Shown: positions 57,480-64,000 of the stretch, in pieces | Position numbering within the stretch: the stretch's first letter is position 1 | How the letters are laid out: every line of letters starts with the position of its first letter | DNA from: Archegozetes longisetosus | Taxonomy: Eukaryota; Arthropoda; Arachnida; Sarcoptiformes; Trhypochthoniidae | Reading direction: 5' to 3' | Length of the DNA: 64,000 nucleotides | Assembly (NCBI GenBank): GCA_018873245.2 | Contig: JAEMBT020000001.1 | Location: 9,892,220-9,956,219 of the forward strand | Position numbers and translations under genes: made by a program | Notes under the pieces: generated by a model | The model's database searches: none | The model's input: the letters and a program-made list of their open reading frames with translations, nothing else | What the model was told of the DNA's origin: nothing

Positions 57480-58190
57480 CTCACTCATTAGTAATTTCTT
57501 CGCTGAAACTGTGATTCTTAAACATTGAAAACACTATAAAATTCGGCGCATACTTATCTTTAATCACACGAAGTCTAAGTTCTGGGTAATGCAAAAGAAT
57601 TATTTTGATAATAAACGTATGGCCAAACACAATAATTTTGCCTTGAACTGTATCAATCAAAATCTCTTCCAATATGTCTCTATTTGAAATATTAATTCGA
57701 AATTCTGTTTTTGGGTATTGTAATTCTTGAACTTCTCATAAAGCATTTCGAATTCTTTTGGTTTTGTTTTTTAAGTATTTGAACTGAGTTATTTTTATAA
57801 ACGTTCAGATCTTTACTATTCTTAATATCTTCTAAAGTATCAACAATTGGAACAATTTTAGGCTTAAAATATTCGTTGAGTATAACACTCGAATAGCACT
57901 TCGATAAATATCAAGGTCGATATCAACCAGATATAGAGTAAAGCTATGAACGTGAAGGCTTTCGAATTTGTGTTTGATTCAAATTTCTTTCCACCAAGCT
58001 CCTAAGATGCCATCTTGAATTTTAAAAAAAGGATAAAACCTCGTGGAACCGCCCCAATCGACTATATTCATCATGCTGGTAATGCCCATATAGGGGTTGA
58101 TCACGTTATTTTTGCGCCACACTCGGCCACCTCAACCGTACGGCCTCGGACACTAGCATTGTCGAGTAACAATCGGTTCCAAATAAATGT
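57480..58190 (-). pseudogene. Ionotropic receptor (iGluR-like) remnant
   Basis: Minus strand, in order: NPYMGITSMMNIVDWGG (58115-58060), SKAFTFIALLYIWLISTLIF (a TM helix near 57965-57910), then after a frameshift CYSSVILNEYFKPKIVPIVD and TLEDIKNSKDLNVYKN (57890-57800). Later comes ILEEILIDTVQGKIIVFGHT (from about 57680) and YAPNFIVFSMFKNHSFSEEI. This recalls the M3-S2 region of arthropod IRs (YSSxLxxxLTxPK ... PIDTLEDL). Several frameshifts separate the pieces, so it is a pseudogene unless the assembly is poor. IRs are chemosensory cation channels. Confidence 0.5.
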
Positions 58191-58199
58191 TTGGATCTA

Positions 58200-59095
58200 A
58201 TTGAGAACAGGTCTGATTCTCGTGCAAACATAAGCCAACTTCATATGGACACGGTAAGCTTGTAAATTCATCTTATGAGACAAATATTTATTTATTATAA
58301 ATGAAGTAACTTACTGTAAGAGATGAATGCAAGCAGAAAGTTACAAAGTAATTTACGCAGTTTCAAGTCGATAACTGATATTTATGATTCAAATGATAAA
58401 CCAATATTTTATTATTAATGATGAATTCATAAACGTTATATCTAAGGCAATTGCGGACTTTGTAATACTGATCACATTCAATACAACAATGTAATTACTT
58501 TCTTAATGTGTGTTTCAAAAAGCACCATCAATAAACTAATAGCTCAAAGTATTAATATATTTCACGTTCATTATTTGTATCAAAGATAGTTTGCACAAAA
58601 TACCAAAACTACTCGTTCGAAAATCTGATACACATGAATATTTTTGTCTAAAAACATGATGCTTATTAATTTAAAATTGGCTGCAAACGTTTAATTTACT
58701 ATTTGAAACATGAAAAAGTAATAGTAATGAATACTAATTAACACATCATAAACACGTAAAAAATTTTTATCTAAATAGAATTTAAATTTTTAAATAGAAC
58801 TCAAAAGTTTCATTAAAATCACATCATATTTTCTGATAAAATTCGATTCATTCACTTCAGCATTAAATCTACGGATTTATAGCAATATTTGAGAATAGTT
58901 TAAAAATGTTGAATGTGAATAGAGAATGAGCAGTCAATTGTAACCATTAATCATAAATATTTCAGAGAATTTTTCAGAGTGACTTTCTAGTTTACGGTAA
59001 TATATTTTTTAAAAAGGAGAATCTAGCAATCGAAATATTATTTGAGTCACTAAATGTTGTAAATGATGTTAGCTTATCCCATATATCGCCAATTT
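58200..59095. other. Gene-free spacer
   Basis: No coding region was recognised. Scattered matches to spacer words around 15360-15480 (TGAATACTAATTAACACATCATAAACACG at 58728, inverted relative to 15430-15460) hint at a small decayed copy of the GT92 upstream DNA. Confidence 0.35.
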
Positions 59096-59099
59096 TTAG

Positions 59100-59275
59100 T
59101 TCTTTTTTCTCAATTAAATCTTTGATAATCTACCAGATACTGACCGAAACCGCTTCAAATGATCATAAATTGTGCTTAAGGGTATCCCAGTTAGTTGGTC
59201 AAGTTTTTTAACTGATTTGATGCCAAATTCATACAAAACTAGGAGACGATCTCGATTATCAAATTGTTTTACCGT
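59100..59275 (-). pseudogene. Tc1-like transposase HTH fragment
   Basis: The minus strand reads VKQFDNRDRLLVLYEFGIKS, then VKKLDQLTGIPLSTIYDHLK and RFRSVSGR. This is the N-terminal homeodomain-like HTH of Tc1/mariner transposases (GxSxxxIAxxxGxxxSTVYxxxxR). No DDE domain follows within the next kilobase. Confidence 0.6.
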
Positions 59276-59915
59276 TTAGTCTCATGCGAACTCAAATTTT
59301 GGGACTAAACAGAATACTACGCACTTATCAATCAATGATATAAGTACATCATAAGAAACCCTATTTTGGTTTGAAAATTCATTAAGAATTGTAAAGTATA
59401 AAAAGCGCAATAGAAATTTTTTAAATTAAGCTTTTTTCCGAGTTTTTTGGACTGAGGTATATTTTAATGAACATAAGTTTACTGAACACTTCTCAATTTA
59501 AATAAGCAATTAATGTAATAATAGAGTATAGAATCTGAATCTCAATTGGAATGAGATGGGATTTTGATGGATGGAATTGTGTTTCATATTTTACCTTTCG
59601 ATAGGATTGGGACTGAATTCTACGCTCTATATAACTTGCATCTGGCAATGAATAGCATTCAATGCAGAATAATTTGGAGAATTCTAAAAATTTTTTTCCT
59701 ATTATTATATAAACGATTAAATAAGTTTTTAAACATTCGTTGATGAGATATAAAATTGTATTCAACAATAACAAGGTTTAAGAAAATTTTACTTACATTA
59801 AGATAAAAATAGTAAAAAGAAATATCTAATGGGATTACAATTTTAGTAAAACTTTAAATTTATTCTTTTAAAGTATAAAGAAATAGAAAAGGTTAATTAT
59901 CAAGATGAAACTGGT
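59276..59915. other. 3' flank of P450 D
   Basis: No gene was recognised. A 93-codon minus ORF at 59493-59774 has no domain. Confidence 0.35.
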
Positions 59916-62830
59916 TCATCTCAACTCGAACTTCATCCTCAATTTGGTTTTTGGTTTGAGTACGACAGAAATATCAACTTTAATATCATCTCGATCAACA
60001 AGCGATTGAATTCTATATTTTCTAAATATAGAAGAGAGTAATGCCTTCTCTTCAAGTAAAGCAAACTTCTGTCCAATACAATTACGCGGACCAGCACTGA
60101 ATGGTACGAAAGAGTACGGATGACGACTTGCACTAACTTCGGGTGAAAATCTGTCAGGATCGAAAACTTCGGGATTCGGAAAATTTTTCGGATCTTTATG
60201 AACACATAATATAGGTATATAGCATGTTGAACCAGATGGTATTTTGTAGCCATTACTAGCTCTGAATTCTTTGTCAGTCTGTCTGCCAATTATCTGAATC
60301 GGTGGATATAGTCTTAACGATTCTTTAATACACTGTTCTAAATATTTCATTTGTCGCAAGTCTTCGAGTGTTATGTCTCGAGATATGTCATCCGCGAATA
60401 TCATATCGAGTTCTTCGTGTATTTTGGCCTGAAATTCATTTGAATTCTTTAATCAACTTTTCTTTGAAGAAAATACAGTTTTTCAAAATTTTTCAAATTT
60501 CTAATAACCTGAACATCAGAATCGAGTCCAATTAGAAGTAACGTAAACATCAGAGAACTGGCAGTTGTGTCATGACCTCCAAACATGAATGTGTCGACCT
60601 CTGACCTGACATCGATTTCGTTTAAACTTTTGGGGTTTTTCAGGTGATGATTAATAAGAATATCGAGAAACACAAGTCTTCTTTTAGTTCCGATACAAGT
60701 CATCGCTTCGTCTATGGCCTCAGAATACAATTCGTAGTTATTATTGAAATCTTTAACTTTATCGAGAATCTCTTGTTTACGCTCTTGAATTACCTAAAAA
60801 TGATTTCGCGGCTTATTTTAACATTTTATAACTTAAGATTTGTTTTATTATAAATTACTGAATCTGTGAAATTGTGTAAAATTTTGAGTCTCTTTTGTAA
60901 AAGTTTTCCCAAAGAACTCAAATAAAATGTAAAATCAGACCAAAGCCAGGGCTTTATGAATCTTAGTATAGAAACAGCAAATGTTCTTCTGATAGCTTCG
61001 ACATAATCAGAATTTGGGTTGAGCTGTGCATTTACTGTCACACCCATTGCTGTCTCTGAAAAAATTCATTTAAGCAAAATTTTAGGTAAGCTCTCAATAT
61101 TTGGGATATATTACCACAAATAGAGTCAAGAGTGCAATTAGTTATCAGTTGTCTTATATCCTCAATAATGCCATTGTTTTCGAAGATTTGTTTATCAATC
61201 AGTTCTGACATGATTTTCTGCTGCTTAATAATTGTTGGCAAGAAGTTTTCCAGTATCTTGAAATGAAAGGCTGGAGTCAATAATTTTCGTTGTGATCTCC
61301 ATTTGTCTCCAGTGCTTCAATGAGAGAGAGGAGAGAGAAGAGGAAAAATTATGTGAATTACTAAGTAATCTAAGTAACTACGAATATTCCAAGGTAATAG
61401 TAATTAATCTTTTTCAAATCAAACTTATTGTGTATTTAAATCGAGTCGACCTTCAATTTGAGTCTATTTATATTGTGAAAAATAGGAAAGATGTTTGAAA
61501 ATGACTATGGACTATTTCGAAGTCGCTTTTCACAAATATTCCTACAAATTTCTTGAAATAATCAGTTCATAAAATAATCCTTTAAGTAAAATAATAATCA
61601 TGAGATCCTATGCGAAATTATACATTTATATTTCACAAATTTATTTACAACTCAAAAAGTACTTTCAATGATATAACAGAGTTTTGATCGTTATAGAAAG
61701 CTTTATTAGTTTGAGATCGAGTCAACATATCATGAAACTCTTATCTTATCTTATAATTTATTATGTACTTAAGGTCGAAAGTGCTTTAACTCATATAAGG
61801 CTTAAATGAAATTTATAGAAGTAAAAAACATCTCATAAAAAGGATTATCATATTAATATAAGATAACATATTCTGTTATTTTTTTTATAACTTTATATAT
61901 AGTTTCAAAAATACTTTAGTTAAGGAATTACAGTCTTTTATCTTATAAATAATGCATAACAACACAATTTGCCTGATCGCGTTGTATTCTTTTCTCATAA
62001 ATTAATTTTATTTTCGACTAAAACGAATCGAATTTAACATCTTTCATTTTCTCAGTTATTAAGTTATCATCAATTTATGGTCGGATAAGTAGAATTTTGT
62101 TTGAAAACAACACAGACTTATATAAGTATCGCAAAAATTGAAAATTTTAAGGAGTTTATTAATAGCTTAAAGATTTTTTTGTAATGCAAACCTTGTAAGT
62201 AATCCGAATCCGAGCCACGGGCGAAGAAATTTATACTCATATGCTTTCGAGATGTTTGTAGAACTAGACAATAATGCCTTTGAAAAAATAAAGACACACA
62301 TACTTACAAATATTAAAAATGATATCTAAATTCAAAAAGAAGTGGATCATTAACCTCAACGTTGTCTGGACTCAAAAGAACTACAACTGGATTAAAAGGT
62401 CCGACCCATACACGAAATATGCCATCGTTTTGATAGAGTTTAGTTAAACCGATTAATTGGTTATAAGAACCTGTAATATAAGTTTATCTAACAATAGATC
62501 AAAACTTCATTATAACTGAAATGAAGAGATACATAAAGGAAGAAAATTCTCAGAAAAAGTAATGCGAAAAAACTTACTTTGAAACCAATCTTTTGATTTG
62601 GCCGATATGTAGAAAATGTCTAAATTTCCAATCAAAATATTTTTGATTGGAGGACCAGGTATTCGATTAATTATTTTAGAGTTCTGTTTGAATTTGATAT
62701 AATTAATGATAAAAATAATCACAGGAATACTAAACGCAATCAATATTAAAACAGTCTTCGGTGTTAAGTCATAAAAGTTTGGTAACTTAAGTTTATTATA
62801 AAGTAGTTTGTGTTCGAGAAGATCAATCAT
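59916..62830 (-). CDS. Cytochrome P450, CYP4 family, gene D (7 exons)
   Basis: Exons: 62830-62578, 62470-62355, 62277-62192, 61314-61115, 61055-60859, 60793-60509 and 60428-59916. All phases close and give 549 residues. It shares every intron position and phase with genes A and B. Landmarks: membrane anchor (VLILIAFSIPVIIFIINY), IPGPPIKN hinge, GDKWRSQRKLLTPAFHF, I-helix FMFGGHDTTASS, KESLRLYPP and heme loop PFSAGPRNCIGQ. It is clearly more diverged from A and B than they are from each other, although the heme-loop region PYSFVPFSAGPRNCIGQKFA is identical. It appears intact. It should be an ER-bound monooxygenase of fatty acid, hormone or xenobiotic substrates; the true substrate is unknown. 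Confidence 0.95.
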
Positions 62831-64000
62831 TTTTTGATAAAATTCTTGAAAACTTTATTATTAATTAAAGAAACATTCGTCAAATCACTGACAGAAGTGT
62901 TTAACAGAACAAATTTGAAGTTTTCCTGAGTTTATAAAGTATGAAAATTTGAGATAAGACACTTAACACACTTAAGATGATTACTATATTTATATGTTTA
63001 AAGAAGTTAAATCACTTTTCATTGAATTAAAAGCAATTTGAACTCTAATTGAAGCAATTTTTGCCTTAATCACAGACAACATACAATTGTTGAGTCAAAT
63101 AACGTAAACATGATTTTGTGGTTAAAATCTTTCTTTTTATGAAATAATAGCTCAAGGCTTTGATGACTGAGCTCTTTAGATGACTTAATTTTACGCAATA
63201 GAATGCTTAAAGATTAAGTGAAAGAGTGAAATTTTTCTCATTCAAGCTTTTATTTCGTTTTCTATATTTTCGAATCAAACAATTTTTCATCTTTGAAGCT
63301 AACAATTGGCATTACGGTAACAATATTTACTTTTTCTCTGTGGAAAATAAGATAATTGTCTCTTAAATACTAGTCCATTCTCAATGTGAAACTCTTGTGA
63401 AAATTGAACTTTCGTATAAATGGAGTGAAAGTTTTCGTTTACTATTTCGTTGAAGCAAGGTTATTACAAAATTGTTGACCTTATTGAACATGTACTTTGA
63501 TTGCATTCATCGAATGTTTTTAATCGATATACTATAGATATTAAGTGCTATTGAGTATCTCTATTGAAATTTTCAGATATTATTTTCAAGTTTGAAATTT
63601 CGAGAAAATCTTCTACTTCATAAATTTTAAATTGTTCATTTACACAATTTATGGAGATGAGTGTCATAAAGTCCTATCTCTCATTGATTTAATAATATAG
63701 ATTGGGCTTTATAGCTCTCACTCGACTAAATGTTATATGCTCTTTGCTTGCAGTTACCTTTATATTAATATTTTCAAAGAGTAAGTTTAAACTTGAGACC
63801 AGGCAAGAGATCGACATTAATCGTATGCTTTTCTGTCTTATCGCTCTGACAGATGAGGCTCATCATCAGTTTGATAGCTGACTAAAAATTTCTAAAAAAA
63901 TTTAAAGCTCTAGAAAATCTTGTATTTTATCAAATTTTCCATCAATTGGGAGAAGCATTGAAAGTTGATTTCCCCTGAGTTATGTAATTTCGAAATTTAA
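62831..64000. other. 5' flank of P450 D
   Basis: No gene was recognised up to the end of the window, and no clear TATA box lies near the P450 D start. The short AT-rich ORFs have no domains. Confidence 0.4.

Noticed and set aside
58015-58200. 61-codon plus ORF in a GC-richer patch
   Set aside because: The minus strand of the same patch reads like an ionotropic-receptor fragment, which fits the flanking minus-strand pieces better.
1-64000. CRISPR arrays, bacterial operons, rRNA or tRNA genes
   Set aside because: No regularly spaced repeats, ribosome-binding sites or cloverleaf-like A/B-box pairs were recognised; the genes have spliceosomal introns. A tRNA scan could still find one I missed.

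Overview
This 64 kb window is eukaryotic, AT-rich nuclear DNA from an invertebrate animal, most likely an arthropod. A mite or another chelicerate fits best, but this is a weak inference. The supporting evidence is: CYP4-type cytochrome P450 genes split by short GT/AG introns, a peptidoglycan recognition protein, a DEG/ENaC channel, an ionotropic-receptor-like remnant, glycosyltransferase-92 genes, and many DNA transposons (mariner, Tc1, hAT, piggyBac-type, Tigger/pogo). All recognised host genes lie on the minus strand. I saw no rRNA, tRNA, CRISPR or bacterial operon structure.

Layout. 1-3.4 kb: a three-exon PGRP gene with a cysteine-rich N-terminus and an apparent 1-nt frameshift. 3.9-9.5 kb: mostly miniature transposons, several nested or strongly palindromic. 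9.7-12.0 kb: a degenerate hAT transposon abutting a truncated GT92 gene copy, which is also split by a 1.36 kb mariner. 12.0-18.4 kb: GT92 copy 1, intergenic DNA and the 3' part of P450 A. 17.8-25.6 kb: two CYP4 genes, A and B, seven exons each, separated by nested hAT-type elements. 25.8-31 kb: a hAT-type MITE with perfect target duplication, and RNase H and mariner remnants. 31.2-33.7 kb: a two-exon gene joining a signal peptide and two trefoil (P-type) domains to a bacterial-type GH87 alpha-1,3-glucanase/mycodextranase module. 33.8-42.2 kb: MITEs, an LDL-receptor-A remnant, a decayed coiled-coil gene, a GC-richer block ending in (CA)n, and a Tigger-like element. 42.7-53.0 kb: two further tandem copies of the GT92/P450 segment (GT92 copies 2 and 3, a P450 fragment, a solo LTR). 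53-58.2 kb: a palindromic element, a mariner remnant, a DEG/ENaC channel gene with a frameshift, and an IR-like pseudogene. 59.1-62.8 kb: a Tc1 HTH remnant and an intact, more divergent CYP4 gene (D).

The strongest finding is the trefoil-GH87 gene. Splice phases join the two exons exactly (731 codons plus stop), and the three aspartates of GH87 enzymes are present with the family's 23-residue spacing. This looks like a bacterial enzyme acquired by an animal, given an animal secretion signal and carbohydrate-binding trefoil domains, and probably acting on fungal alpha-1,3-glucan. The second theme is repeated duplication and gene conversion. The P450 A and B 3' halves align without a single indel over about 1.39 kb, including introns, while their first exons differ at 23 of 81 residues. 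The GT92 copies are mosaics of one another.
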